Source of the DNA: Euborellia annulipes
Taxonomy: Eukaryota; Arthropoda; Insecta; Dermaptera; Anisolabididae
Length of the DNA stretch: 64,000 nt
Assembly: GCA_023213315.1 (NCBI GenBank)
Contig: JAKCPI010016390.1
Coordinates: 1-64,000 of the forward strand
Reading direction: 5' to 3'
Shown here: piece after piece, positions 21,432 through 32,479 of the stretch
Layout: every line of letters begins with the position of its first letter
Position numbering within the stretch: position 1 is the first letter of the stretch
Notes under the pieces: model-generated
The model's input: only the letters and a program-made list of their open reading frames with translations
What the model was told of the DNA's origin: nothing
Databases searched by the model: none
Translations under genes and position numbers: made by a program

Positions 21432-23705
21432 ATAAAGTTTTGAGATTTCATTCAAATGATGGAGATGCCAATTTTTTTTTTCCGAATTCGATCGGCGCCG
21501 AGAGATCAGGCAAGGAGACTAGCGTGAATCGCATCTAGGCTTTTTTTCTCGCACAAAATCGCTCTTCAAAAATTTTCTATATCTCTCTCATTTATTTACG
21601 GATTCGAGGCAAAATGCAAAACTGGTCTTTTGAATCAATTATAAAGCTATGGGAATTTTTTTATTTAGCTACGACCTCATAGAATGAGGGTTTATTAGTG
21701 GCACTCATGATTTGTAATCTTATTTCTCGTCATTTTTAATAACCTCTCCCCCTCAACTCTATAATTTTTTTATTTTTTTATTTAAATAAACAAATTTAGA
21801 TCGTAATATCAATTGAATAAATTACTATATCAAATATTCTATCAAATAAAAACAAATTTTTATCCTGAAACGTCTAGAAAATATTTAAAAATCGAATCTC
21901 CAAATGTATTATGACAGGTGACTCTTGATTTAAATCAATAAAAAAATATTTTAGATATATAAATAGTAAATAGAAAGAGCATAAAATTTTTAATCAATAG
22001 AATTAATTCTGTTTATTAGTTTGGTCTATTTAATAAAATTCAGCTCGGGAATTGGAAAAAGTGAAAAATGCCTCCATCCGCTCTTCTAGTTTGAAAAGGC
22101 TATTTTGGTTCATCGATCTTTATTCAGGGAATTTTTCTCTATTAATCTGTAAAATTCCCATCCCTCTAGCTTTATGTGTTTCGTTAATATAAGGCTCTAA
22201 AGGTTTTAGGGAAAAGTGAAAAATGCCTTCATCCTCTCTTCTAGTTTGATAAGGCTATTTTGGTTCATCGATCTTTATTCAGGAAATTTTTCTTTATTAA
22301 TCTGTAAAATTCCCATCCCTCTAGCTTTAAGGGTTTCGTTAATATAAAGCTCTAAAGGTTTTTGGGAAAAGTGAAAAATGCCTCCATCCGCTCTTCTAGT
22401 TTGATGAGGCTATGTTGGTCCATCGATCTTTATTCAAGGAATTTTTCTCTATTAATCTGTAAAATTCCCATCCCTCTAGCTTTATGTGTTTCGTTAATAT
22501 AAGGCTCTAAAGGTTTTAGGGAAAAGTGAAAAATGCCTTCATCCTCTCTTCTAGTTTGATAAGGCTATTTTGGTTCATCGATCTTTATTCAGGAAATTTT
22601 TCTTTATTAATCTGTAAAATTCCCATCCCTCTAGCTTTAAGGGTTTCGTTAATATAAAGCTCTAAAGGTTTTTGGGAAAAGTGAAAAATGCCTCCATCCG
22701 CTCTTCTAGTTTGATGAGGCTATGTTGGTCCATCGATCTTTATTCAAGGAATTTTTCTCTATTAATCTGTAAAATTCCCATCCCTCTAGCTTTAAGGGTT
22801 TCGTTAATATAAGGCTCTAAAGGTTTTTGGGAAAAGTGAAAAATGCCTCCATCCGCTCTTCTAGTTTGATGAGGCTATTTTGTTTCATCGATCGTTATTC
22901 AGGCAATTTTTCTCTATTAATCTGTAAAATTCCCACCCCTCTAGCTTTAAGGGTTTCGTTAATATAAGGCTCTAAAGGTTTATGGGAAAAGTGAAAAATG
23001 CCTCCATCCGCTCTTTTCGTTTGATGAGGCTAATTTGGATCATCGATCTTTATTCAGGGAATTTTTCTCTATTAATCTGTAAAATTCCCATCTCTCTAGT
23101 TTTAAAGGTTTCGTTAATATAAGGCTCTAAAGGTTTTTGGGAAAAGTGAAAAATGCCTCCATCCGCTCTTCTCGTTTGATGAGGCTATTTTGGTTCATCG
23201 ATCTTTATTCAGGAAATTTTTCTTTATTAATCTGTAAAATTTCCATCCCTCTAGCTTTAAGCGTTTCGTTAATATAAGGCTCTAAAGGTTTTTGGGAAAA
23301 GTGAAAAATTTTTTTTCTTCTCTATCTTGACCCAATTTAAAACTTTAAAATTTTGCAATTGCTCGCCGAAGTTTCTTGGCTAAAAAAAAAAAAATCATTC
23401 AAATATCTTTTTTCTTTCTAAAAATATGAATTTGTACGCAGCCACTGGCTGGGCGCCTTCACTCACGGTGACGTCATTCAACAATTACCACACACACACA
23501 CACACACACACATACACCGACAGAGGTTTCAACTGCCATTTGAAAATAACAAAACTAGGGGGGAATGGGCATAGACAGTATGGTAATTATAATAAAAAAA
23601 AATTGTTCCCAAATTTCCTACCACTTTTAAACCACCATATAAAATTTATATACTTATAAGCAACAAATTAAAAAAATTTCTCTAAAGAGAAGAGTATTTA
23701 TTAAT
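21432..23705. mobile_element. Tandem-array element, copy 2
   Basis: The same left flank (GAGATTTCATTCAAATGATG), array (about 22050-23290, roughly eight 155-bp units) and right flank as copy 1, with a (CA)n tract at about 23490-23510. Near identity over hundreds of bases shows recent movement or segmental duplication. The copies diverge abruptly outside GAGATTTC... and ...GTATTTATTAATTA, which fixes the element ends. The small plus-strand frame at 23426 is not supported as a gene. Confidence 0.6.
22050..23290. repeat. 155-bp tandem repeat array, copy 2
   Basis: Same units as the 18.9-20.6 kb array, including the alternating GATAAGG/GATGAGG variants and further substitutions in the last three units. 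Confidence 0.85.
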
Positions 23706-24072
23706 TACTATTTGATAATTTCTTTAATCCAATGGCCGGCCTTTGGCTGCAGGGTCCAAATACCAGGTAAATGCTTTATGGTAAATAAATAAATAAATGT
23801 AGAATCGATTTGAGAATTTTTCTAAATAATCTTTGATTAATCTAAGATTAAATCGATTTTGGTCCAGATCGATAAAGACAAAAAAAAATAAAATTTATCT
23901 TGCCTTCTATCAACGGGTCAAAGTAAAACCTGACTGTATTTTTTAAATATATTATTATTGTTAATTCCTTTTCTAAATGCTTTTAAAAAAAATCCTAAAC
24001 AAAAAAATAAATAAATAAATAAACGAAATAAATAAATAAAAAAAAGGAAATTTTAAAAATTTTTTTAAATAG

Positions 24073-24207
24073 ATGGATAGTTCAGATAAATGCTGTTTGG
24101 AGGCGCTGAAGTCGCTTCTCATCGTCCTTCATGAAAAGAAGAGAAAATATCATATTTTCACTATTTTATATAAATATTATTTTATTTCCAGTTTACTATT
24201 TATTATG
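24073..24207 (+). CDS. Possible exon, 45 codons, unrecognised
   Basis: An open block between an acceptor (AAATAG|ATG) and a perfect donor (ATG|GTAAGT). It would encode MDSSDKCCLEALKSLL followed by a basic, then aromatic-hydrophobic stretch. An internal TTTCCAG at 24185-24191 offers an alternative acceptor leaving a micro-exon. No family recognised. It may be chance in AT-rich DNA. Confidence 0.2.
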
Positions 24208-24329
24208 GTAAGTAATTCATTTTTAATTAATTCTCAACAATTTCAGGTATTTATTTAATTTTAATGCAATGTCTTCGAGAAAATTGTGCATGTTTGGTGA
24301 AATCGCCAAAAAAAAATAAAAATCTGGTT

Positions 24330-25400
24330 TCTTGATTACACAGGACACACTTTTTCATATTTTCACCTAATTAAAAGTTGTTTTTTTTTTTGTGCTCGTC
24401 AGACCAGATTTGTTGTGTCGACATATATTTTATTAGAATTCGAATTTAGAAAAATAAATTTGGTTATCATGGCAGCCATTTCCTCAAACTTTCATATGAA
24501 AGAGAGTTTAGTTTTAAGGGCAAAATGAGAATATACATTTTAAAGAACATCACAAAATAATTGTAAGCGAAGTGAATAGCTGAATCAATATGTAGCAGGA
24601 TAAATAAAAATGATTATTTCTTTATTCCATTCGAACCCAGAGCGACGTTTCGGTCGACTATGACACCATCTTCATGGCTAGGGTTCAGTCAATAGAAACT
24701 CTCTTATGTTCTTTGATTGACATTTTATAAAATATATGGCTTTCAAAGTCAATATGACTTTATGCTCAGGGAATGACGACCACGAACTATCAGAGCTGGG
24801 ACTGGCAGTCCTGTTCTTTACATGTCTGTCCCGACCTTCTATATTTTCAACAGGCGTCAGACCGTGCGACCGGCCGGCCTGTTCTATTTCTTCCTGTCGC
24901 AACAAACCCATTCAGCCGATACCGCATTTCGGGAATAAGGCTAGGAAAGGAGAAGAAGAAGAAGACTTTGATTGGGTGTTGAATATAATTAAAAGTTATT
25001 TAATTTTATAAAATGTCTATCAAAGAACTTAAGTGGGTTTCTATTGACTGAAGCATGAAGATGTTCGCATAGTCGACCTAAACGTCGCTGGGGAATAAAT
25101 AAATAATCATAGCTGTTTTATTTATCCTTTTAAAAATAATTGATTTATGAATTTCAATCGAAATCGTTAGAGCCAATTTCTGTAACGTATTTTTGGCCGA
25201 TTTTATTTAAAAACATATTTTCTACTCTCTTGAAAGTATCTAACTTAAATATCAAATTTCATCCTCGAAGCTCATTTCCACCATACTTTATTTTGTTCAC
25301 AGACAGACCGCGAGAACCATTTATCTGAATCAGGAGGCCTCAAAATGTGTATTTCCATCAAATATCTAATATTTGACATGAAAAAAAAACAATTCTTTCT
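24330..25400. repeat. CTTTCTC-hairpin repeat split by a Penelope-like insertion
   Basis: 24330-24563 and 25133-25400 join to give the usual family order (AATCTGGT hairpin, CATGGCAGCC, ATTTTAAAGAACAT, then AATAATTGATTTATGAATTT). The join is interrupted at AAAATAATTG. Confidence 0.6.
24564..25132. mobile_element. Penelope-like fold-back unit, TSD AAAATAATTG
   Basis: 569 bp inserted in the CTTTCTC repeat, flanked by the 10-bp duplication AAAATAATTG (24554-24563, 25133-25142). A decayed hammerhead-like motif on minus near the left end (ATGAAGA..GACC-GAAAC-GTC, about 24638-24680) mirrors one on plus near the right end (about 25045-25090). A second copy of its interior lies at 27838-28680. Overlapping open frames are not supported as genes. 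Confidence 0.55.
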
Positions 25401-25719
25401 TGCTTTGTATGTTCATAAATAACCTGAAGAGTTATTTCAAAATATTTAGTAGAAAATTGAATCCAAGAAAATTAAAGTCTAAAGATAATAGACGTATTAA
25501 GTTGTAGGCCTACTAATGTAAAAAACTTAAACGATGTCGATGAACTGAGAGCATAAGTCACCTTATATGAAAATTTTGTATATGTTTAAATATAACAACT
25601 CTATCTGCATCTCAATTATGTATACCTTGAGTTTGCCAATATTGTAAGATCTAATGTTTCTATAATTTCAAAAAATTTTTATGTTGTGTTATAATTTTTA
25701 TTTATGCTCGTTTCAGCTC

Positions 25720-25769
25720 CTAAGAACTGATGATGGCATTATGTAATTAAAGCCGAAACGTCTTCTTAG
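25720..25769 (+). ncRNA. Hammerhead-like motif, best-preserved copy
   Basis: Stem I CTAAGAA (25720-25726) pairs perfectly with TTCTTAG (25763-25769). The core is CTGATGA (25727-25733), extra T, stem GGC/GCC with a 14-nt loop, GAAAC, and a GTC cleavage triplet (25760-25762). All core bases of a type I hammerhead are present apart from the extra T before stem II. Confidence 0.55.
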
Positions 25770-26110
25770 ATCGAGATTTTCATACGATAGAGGCTCTCCT
25801 GTTTGGCTGACATCCTCTCTTCCTTCGTATTAATCTAAAAAAGCTTTGATTTAAAATGCTTGCTTTGAATGAAATCCACACATAAATATAACCTGACCAG
25901 GTGACACTCATTTATTTATTATTTTAGGTAATATAGAAAAAATATAATGTTTATTATTGTATTAAACTGCACTAATGGAAAATATCGTTATGAATTAATT
26001 TTTTTTTAATTACTGCTATATAACTAACCAGTTGGCATTGGTGTTGATTTTGACTAATATTTAATTTCCAATGCCATGCTAAAGACTGAAAAGAGATGTT
26101 TAAAAAACAA

Positions 26111-26450
26111 TAGGGTGGTCCAAAAAAAATTTTTTTTGTTTTTCATTTTCACCATCCGATAAATTTGTAACATGTATCCATAGTAATATCATTGTAAAAT
26201 TTCAAGAAGAGGGTGCTCAATTGAGTATTGTTTTTGAAAATTTTCTGAAAAAAATGCTTGATTTTGTTTTGTTTTTTCTTTTGTTACAGGTCAGTTTCGT
26301 TAAATAATATTTTAAATCAAAAAAACCTTACTTTTGATTCATTATTTACGTATTTTACTTAATATCCTGACAAGGCACTGGGTAGGTGTAACAAAACAAA
26401 GGGAGGAAGAACTTCTATTTTTTTTTACCATATAAGCTTGGACCACCCTA
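26111..26450. mobile_element. MITE with TAGGGTGGTCCAA inverted termini
   Basis: Left TAGGGTGGTCCAA and right TTGGACCACCCTA are perfect 13-bp inverses, about 340 bp apart, consistent with a TA target duplication (Tc1/mariner type). No transposase. A related right end occurs near 53215-53248. Confidence 0.65.
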
Positions 26451-26477
26451 ATAACCAACAATAAAATAAATTGTTTG

Positions 26478-26782
26478 TTAATTCTAAGGACAGTCTGCCA
26501 AAAAATAAATAGTTCTGTTATCCGTTTATTTGTAAATATTTCGATCCCAGTGATATGGAATCATCTTCAGGACAATCAACAGATGTTTTGCATGTTTTGC
26601 TCCCATACAATATGACAAAATAGCTGAGTAATTATAAATTGGATTGGAGAAAGTAACGATTTGCAAAACATCTGTTGATTGTACTGAAGATGATTCCATA
26701 TCACTTGGATCAAAATATTTACAAATAAACGGATAATACGCAGAAGTATTTATTTTTTGGTCGACTGTCCTTAGAATTTAAT
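26478..26782. mobile_element. Penelope-like fold-back with two inverted hammerhead-like motifs
   Basis: Arms contain TCTAAGGACAGTC / GACTGTCCTTAGA and TATCCGTTTATTTGTAAATA / its inverse. On minus (26531-26575) CTGAAGA-T-GATTCC..GGGATC-GAAAT-ATT is intact. The plus copy (about 26669-26715) has GAAA changed to AAAA but keeps stem I TTGTA/TACAA. Confidence 0.5.
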
Positions 26783-26841
26783 AAAATAAATTATAAAAAC
26801 ACCTTCTTATGTATATATTTTTATATAAATTAATTTTTCAG

Positions 26842-27043
26842 ATATCATCTTCTGGATAAACACTTGAATCAAAACAAAACAGCAGATTCCAGATCAACGA
26901 TTAAATTACCAATCTTATTCAAAATTGAGGAACACAAAAGGATTACAATAGGAACAGGTTTAACAATGAAAAATAATTATTCAAACATTCAAATAGAGAA
27001 TTTTATTTTCCATCATTCGTTCAATACTTTAAAAGATCATTAA
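26842..27043 (+). CDS. Possible terminal exon, 67 codons including stop, unrecognised
   Basis: After a polypyrimidine acceptor (TTTTTCAG) one frame stays open for 66 codons to TAA. It begins YHLLDKHLNQ and contains ILFKIEEHKRITIGTG. The amino-acid mix looks plausible for a protein, but there is no ATG start, no match, and the phase does not fit the candidate exon at 24073-24207. Low confidence. Confidence 0.18.
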
Positions 27044-27099
27044 ATATATCTAAAGATAATATAAGAGGTTTCAACTCAAAGCTCTTTTGATTACTCACT

Positions 27100-27770
27100 T
27101 GAACATTTCTCTGAGTTTCAGTGAAGAACACATGTGAATCACCTCTTATCTCTTTATCATTGTATTTGTTATTTTCATTAGAATAATGTCTCACCTCCTA
27201 TAACGCCTTTGGATTAAACTAATAACAATATAAAAAGAGATGATGATGATTAAGCTGAATAAGATATAGAGGATGAATTTCGAAGAAGATGACATTCATG
27301 GGGCAAAAAGAGAAAAAATTACTATAATTCAAGATTTTGGAGGTGTTTATTACTGTTTTGGTTTAATTTTTTTTTTCTTAAAAAATAATACAAACTTCTT
27401 ATACCATTTTTGTTTAATCAACAGACTGAAAAGATAATGTTGAAGACGCAGAAAGGAAAGAAAAGAAAAAAATCATACACACATTGAAGCAATAATTAGG
27501 ATTTTACTTTTGACTTTTTCTAAGGTACGAATAATTTTACCAAAGCCCACTCTTTTATTGTATTATATAGATATATGCAACATTTATTAAATCCTTGTGT
27601 TTGTAACTTTGTCGAATAATATTTGAACTTGTTTTAAATATTTTTAACTATAAAACGATTTAAATAGCATGAGCTTTGAAACAAAAAAAATGAGAATAGA
27701 TAAATATTTTCGAGATTTATATATTTGAATCAGACATAGGACGGAAAGGCTAGAGATCTTGGGTACGATT
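27100..27770. other. AT-rich sequence, no feature seen
   Basis: Low-complexity A/T with short purine runs. No coding or repeat structure recognised. Confidence 0.4.
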
Positions 27771-27837
27771 TCTGGGGGTCATGGGATGTTTGGCCTGGCC
27801 AATAAATAACACACAGCTTTGTTAGATAGAGGCGAAT

Positions 27838-28680
27838 AGATGAATCAATATGTAGCATGATAAATGGTTAGGCAACTGTGATTATTTCTTTATTGAGTTC
27901 GAACCTACAGCGACGTTTCGGTCGACTGTGCGACCATCATGGCTAGACTTCGGTCATTGGAAGCCCTCTTGTGTTCTTTGATAGACATTTTGTAAAATAT
28001 ATGACTTTCAAAGTCAATAGGGGTATTCATGATCTTGTATATACGACGTCCTATCGTCTCCTATGTCTTATTTGAGTATACGATATACGACATTTACCTC
28101 TCGTATTGCTAAATAGTACATACGACGGCCACAGGTCTGTTATATCGGTGTCGTATGTTGTAAACCCAATCCCGCCTTTAGAAATGTCATACTTATATTC
28201 TAACCTAAAAAGTGTTTGTGCAGTTTGTGTTTTGTTTTGTTTGTTTCTCTTATTTATTTATTTAAAAATAAAAATGAATGAGATATGTGAGACAATTTTA
28301 AAAAGAAAAAGACTTTTAGTAGGTTATGAATGTTGTTCGATTTCACCGAATCTCATCAAATACGACATAGGACAAATTTATTTTTGGTCCGTTTGTTAAC
28401 TTTTGTGCTAAACTGTTTACGATTTAAGACATTTAGGACAAAACACAAGATCATGAATACCACTAATATGACTTTATGCTCTTTTGTGTACTTAGATGCA
28501 ACCACGAGCTCCCCGAACTATGACTGGCAGTCCTTCTGTTCTTTAGATGTCTGACCCTTCTATATTTTCAACAGGCGTCAGACCATAAGACGGGCCGGCC
28601 TGTTCTATCTCTTCCGGTCGCAACAAACCCATTCAGGCGACTCCGCACTGCTGGAATAAGGCTAGGAAAGAAGAAGAAGA
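27838..28680. mobile_element. Penelope-like unit, second copy, interrupted
   Basis: Matches 24580-24960 on both sides of a nested insertion. Shared blocks include AATCAATATGTAGCA, CGACGTTTCGGTCGACT, CAACAGGCGTCAGACC and AACAAACCCATTCAG. The hammerhead-like core is partly deleted here. Confidence 0.5.
28020..28464. mobile_element. MITE with GGGGTATTCATGATCTTG ends (Harbinger-like)
   Basis: Left GGGGTATTCATGATCTTG and right CAAGATCATGAATACC are inverted. The uninterrupted target in the sister copy (24760) fixes the insertion and shows a short AATA-type duplication. The termini recall PIF/Harbinger elements. The interior frame at 28106-28399 (plus) has no recognised domain. Confidence 0.55.
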
Positions 28681-28907
28681 AGGATTTCGGAGGGTTTGGA
28701 CTCCCATTTTCACCTCCTGGCTACAGTCCTGATCCGAGTGTTTGTTGCCATCCACTCCTGAATGAAGGCCTCTTTCATACTCCTCCAATCCACTTTGTCC
28801 TTAGTCGTCCATAGCCCTTTCTGACAATTTTCCATATGTCGACTTGCCATCTGGGGTCGATTTTCTATTATTTAATATTCCAGTACAATTTTATTAAGAT
28901 CCTATAC

Positions 28908-29096
28908 CAGGGATGGCGAACGCATGGCATTGATGGCATGCGGCACAATATTTTGGGCACACCACCAGTCAAAACGGTTTGCATTTTAGTTCAAAATAAC
29001 AAAGTTCACTATGAAGTATTTGATGGCACCTTTATGGCCTCATTAAACATTTTTTCAGAAAAAAAGGGGTTGATCTATAAAGGTTCGCCACCCCTG
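28908..29096. mobile_element. hAT-type MITE, TSD about (TC/GT)CTATAC
   Basis: Ends CAGGGATGGCGAACGCATG and AGGTTCGCCACCCCTG; flanks TCCTATAC / GTCTATAC match at 6 of 8 positions. 189 bp, no coding capacity. Confidence 0.7.
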
Positions 29097-29216
29097 GTCT
29101 ATACCATACTTTAGAGGAACTTGTTTTCGAAGTCATAATAATAAAATATTGTAATTAAAAACAAATTATAACAGCAATTCTGTCAAGAATAAGAATCCTA
29201 TTTGGTATATTTATAT

Positions 29217-29480
29217 ACGAGGGTGGATTAATAAGTGTAGTATCTTGGAAAAATACTCGAGCTTAAGATTTGTGACATTTCTTTTTCTATTCTGTTTCCT
29301 TTATTTAATGGAAATTTTTATATTTTATTACAGCCTTGCAATAACACTCGGCATATGGCATCGAGATAATCCTCTAGGATCTCTTTAAAATGAAAGGCAA
29401 CACAATCATTCGGGATTAATCGAATATCACTAAGATCCAGCGGAGCCTCCAGCCATTATAATGAATATCATCTTTGGGAG
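29217..29480 (-). mobile_element. Decayed mariner-like element end
   Basis: ACGAGGGTGGATTAATAAGTG (29217 onward) resembles a mariner terminus. The adjacent minus-strand frame, bounded by stops, reads about 45 codons including LDLSDIRLIPNDCVAFHFKE just before that end. The transposase body is not recognisable, so the assignment is tentative. Confidence 0.35.
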
Positions 29481-30104
29481 AAGACATTTTTGGACATTTT
29501 CCATTAAATTATAATAAATTCACAAGAGTCATTTTCTGATAACGAAGAAAAAGAATAGTGAAGTCAAAAGAAGCTTTTATATCTGGTAACAGACAAAGTT
29601 TTCATAGCATACAGTGTTTTCCAATATTAAACTACTCATGTGATAATTACATTGTTTTAAAAAAATTATGGAAAATTTTAAATGGAAACTTTTGTGGTTT
29701 AAACATAGAAGAGAATTCTATCTTTTTTTATTAAAACAATGTTACAAAGTTTTCTCCATTAGACGTGGTCTCAAGTGACAGATGTCTGTGTCAGGCCGCT
29801 TCTAACGTAGAATTGTGCACACACCTATTTAATACTTTTTTTTACTGTTTCGGGATATGAATCATTTAGTGACTTTTGCAGAGATATCTAGGGATTCAGG
29901 TGTGCACTCCCAGATAAGACATCCCCCTCATTGAGGAAGTCTAGCGGCATTAGCGGTCGAAAGCAGTATGGTATGGGGAAAAATAAATAAAATATAAATT
30001 TTTATTTTTATTTATATTTAAAATATTTGTTTTAATTTTTAGATTATTAGCTGAAATTATAAACAATTGCACTTATTTTCCATTCTCGGCTAAAATGGTT
30101 TCTT

Positions 30105-30760
30105 ATGGTTCCATGTCAAATCATCCAGCCATGTAACCCACCATCTCAGATATGGATGCAATTTTTTTTATTTGTTGCTTTTACCATAGTAATGATAATT
30201 TTTTTAAGAAAAAAAAATCTTAAAGTTGGAAAAAATGAGCTTGGGAAGCCTTTCCGATTAATATATAATCACTCAAAAAACCACTGTTTTGCTTTGACAA
30301 TCTTTTAAAATTCATATCTTAATGAGTAATTAAAATGACATTATTATCTACAACCACTTTGACCTAAAAGTGGATTTGAACATTGTTGCAAAAATTTTGA
30401 TAAAAACTGATTTTGGGTAGTTTTTTTTTTGAGGACGCAAATCGGAAGGAAGATTGAATAAATTTTGTCTGATTTCTTTCCTGGCTGCCATCCTACTCGT
30501 ATCTGTTAATAGTTCAGCCATCATCTCAATATTAAAGGGAGTTATGATTTATTTTCTAAAAAATATCACTTCAACTAGGAGTCTCGGAAAGGATTGCCAA
30601 GCCCATTTTTTTTAACTTTAAGATTTTTTTTCTCAAAAAGTATTAGGAATATTGTAATATAATTTTGGATTCTTACTAAGGATGGTAAAAGCAACAAATA
30701 AAAAAATTTCATCCAAATCTGAGATGGTGGGTTACATGGCTGATTTGACATGGAATGACC
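30105..30760. mobile_element. Fold-back element
   Basis: About 200-bp arms: GTTCCATGTCAAATCATCC (left) and GATTTGACATGGAATGACC (right), with TGTAACCCACCATCTCAGAT and its inverse further in. Both arms contain TTTTACCATAGT/TACTAAGGATGGTAAA-type blocks. The small plus-strand frame at its start is not a gene. Confidence 0.6.
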
Positions 30761-30889
30761 CTTTATAATTGTCTAATTGAATGTCAACTTTTATTAAAAT
30801 TGTCGTTTACAATCCCGTTCCGGTCATAAAATATATTTTAAAATAGTTTTATTAATTGTTTAAGATTATTATTGTTTTTATTCTTGCAG

Positions 30890-31087
30890 CTTAGTGCCCC
30901 GAGAGCCATCGCTTCCCTGGCGTTTCTGATGCATTCCATCCATGGAGAAGAGTCCTTAACTCTTAACCATCGCTCGCCTTTCTATCGCCGCTTTATCAAA
31001 CAACGACGGCTCTGCCCTTTTTGCTTTTGGAAGCTTCAACCTTATCTACACTGGACATTTCCTCATATTACATTTTCTCATTTCAAG
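30890..31087 (+). CDS. Splice-bounded 198-bp open block, coding or lncRNA exon, unrecognised
   Basis: A strong acceptor (TTCTTGCAG) and a donor (TTTCAAG|GTAATC) flank exactly 66 open codons. The block is clearly less AT-rich than its surroundings and does not recur in the window. The plus-strand frame starts LSAPRAIASLAFLM and ends HITFSHFK. It is rich in Arg, Cys, His and aromatic residues, unusual for a globular domain. It may be a noncoding exon or a conserved element that happens to be open. No family recognised. Confidence 0.3.
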
Positions 31088-31267
31088 GTAATCTCTTTTC
31101 TTCTCTAAAATATACATGATGGTGCAGAAAAAGCGAAAATTTCAAGTAATTAAGGAAAATAAAGAAAACCTAACAAAACTTTTTATGCTGAAAATATATT
31201 CCACCAAGCGATGAAATTTTTTTAAAATTAGCAACAGGCTCTAAATAGCCTCAGATCCCGAAAAAAG

Positions 31268-31486
31268 ACCTTGAGACGACCTCTCATAACGAGTATTTGA
31301 ATAACGGGCATAACAAATTGTAAAAGAATGACTTGCTTAATGAACGTCGTTTCGCATAACGAGTGGCGAGGAGAGGGGAAGTCCCGAATTGTACGCATGT
31401 TACATCAGTCTGTGGTGAGAATGTTATTGTTTCGCATAACGAGTATGATTCTGGAACGAATTATGCTCGTTAAGCGAGGTCCACTG
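31268..31486. mobile_element. Tigger/pogo-like MITE fragment
   Basis: Right end CTCGTTAAGCGAGGTCCACTG followed by TA, with repeated CATAACGAGTA blocks, resembles pogo/Tigger termini. The left end is degraded (CCTTGAGACGACCTCTCATA). Confidence 0.5.
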
Positions 31487-31590
31487 TAAATTAAAAAAAA
31501 TATGTTCTACAATAGTGGAGTCCTCTTTAGGCATCAATTTTTAAAAATGATTTCAAATTAAGTACTGTCCATTTAGCCGTACATCTAAGT

Positions 31591-31780
31591 CAGGGGTGTC
31601 AAACTCTGGCTAACTTGGGCCAAATAAACAATGCTTAACTTTAGGTGGGCCGCAAAACAAAAAAGTTTATATAATTTTATATGCTGGTTTCGTTTCTAAA
31701 TTCATATTTCTATTTTATTTTTACTTTGCTTCGGATATGTTGACTGGGCCGCAAAAATGTTCATCTCGGGATGTTGGCGA
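31591..31780. mobile_element. hAT-type fragment, CAGGGGTGTCAAACTC end
   Basis: A typical hAT 5' end (CAGGGGTGTCAAACTCTGGC) with GGGCCGCAAAAATGTTCATC downstream, as in 55969-56522. The 3' end is lost. Confidence 0.5.
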
Positions 31781-31923
31781 TTTTGAGCTGGACAAGGTTA
31801 GTCTAGTATGGCAAAAGTAAAAAGAAGTCAGACTTAAGACATTCGCAGGTCTGAAAGGTCACGACCGAACGATACTAGAAACCTTAAAATTATGCGGTAA
31901 AATGCCTACTACCAACCGCGCGA

Positions 31924-32133
31924 TCATAACCGCTCCACTGCTTCTTGGAAACTAGATCTCCATAAAAAAAAGAAGTCACGGAATGAAAGGTCAGGAAACC
32001 AAGCGATATCGGTATTATTTGAAATTATGCCATCTCCAAACAAACATCTCAATGCTGACTGTTGGGCAGTGTATGAAGTGGCTGCATTCTGTTGAAACCA
32101 GGTGGCTCGACCAACAAATCTTGCCCAGCTCAA
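31924..32133 (-). pseudogene. mariner/Tc1-type DDE transposase fragment
   Basis: The minus-strand frame reads WFQQNAATSYTAQQS, then LFGDGIISNNTDIAWFPDLS and RDFFFLW. This follows the pattern of a mariner/IS630-type catalytic region (WFQQDGAT..., W.P.SPDL..., FFLWG). The aspartate expected after FQQ is N here, and the SPDL site is LS, so it is dead. Only about 70 codons remain. Confidence 0.55.
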
Positions 32134-32187
32134 GACACAGATCGAAAGAAAATCGCCAACATCACAATGTTATATTGGATTCATGTT

Positions 32188-32262
32188 TACGATGAGAGTC
32201 TTTACGAAGAGAATTTCGAAATGTCAACTTTTCGAAATTCTCTTCGTAAAGACTCTCATCAT
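32188..32262. repeat. Perfect hairpin
   Basis: GATGAGAGTCTTTACGAAGA and its exact inverse TCTTCGTAAAGACTCTCATC with a very short loop; the remains of a head-to-head Penelope-like repeat. Confidence 0.6.
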
Positions 32263-32360
32263 ATGCAATTATTTACATTGTTATTTATACACATAGGCTA
32301 TTGTAAAATTAATAAGCTTATGAACAGACTGTTGACAACTCTATTTACTAAAAAACTCCA

Positions 32361-32405
32361 ATACAACTGAAGATGGCATGATTAAATCGACCGAAACGTT
32401 TTGCG
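32361..32405 (+). ncRNA. Hammerhead-like motif
   Basis: CTGAAGA (32367-32373), extra T, weak GG/CC stem II, GAAAC, GTT triplet, stem I CAA/TTG. Located at the end of the repeat carrying the 32188-32262 hairpin. Confidence 0.35.
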
Positions 32406-32479
32406 TAAAGGGAATTTAATTTAATAGAGGCTCCCTGCCTGGCTGCTTTTCTCTTCAATCCTTTATTCAATTCTACATA

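Noticed and set aside
24736..25011. 91-codon frame with Cys-rich middle
   Set aside because: Lies wholly in a Penelope-like repeat present twice; the second copy breaks the frame.
28106..28399. 97-codon frame inside the Harbinger-like MITE
   Set aside because: No transposase or Myb-like pattern seen; the MITE is short and AT-rich, so chance is likely.
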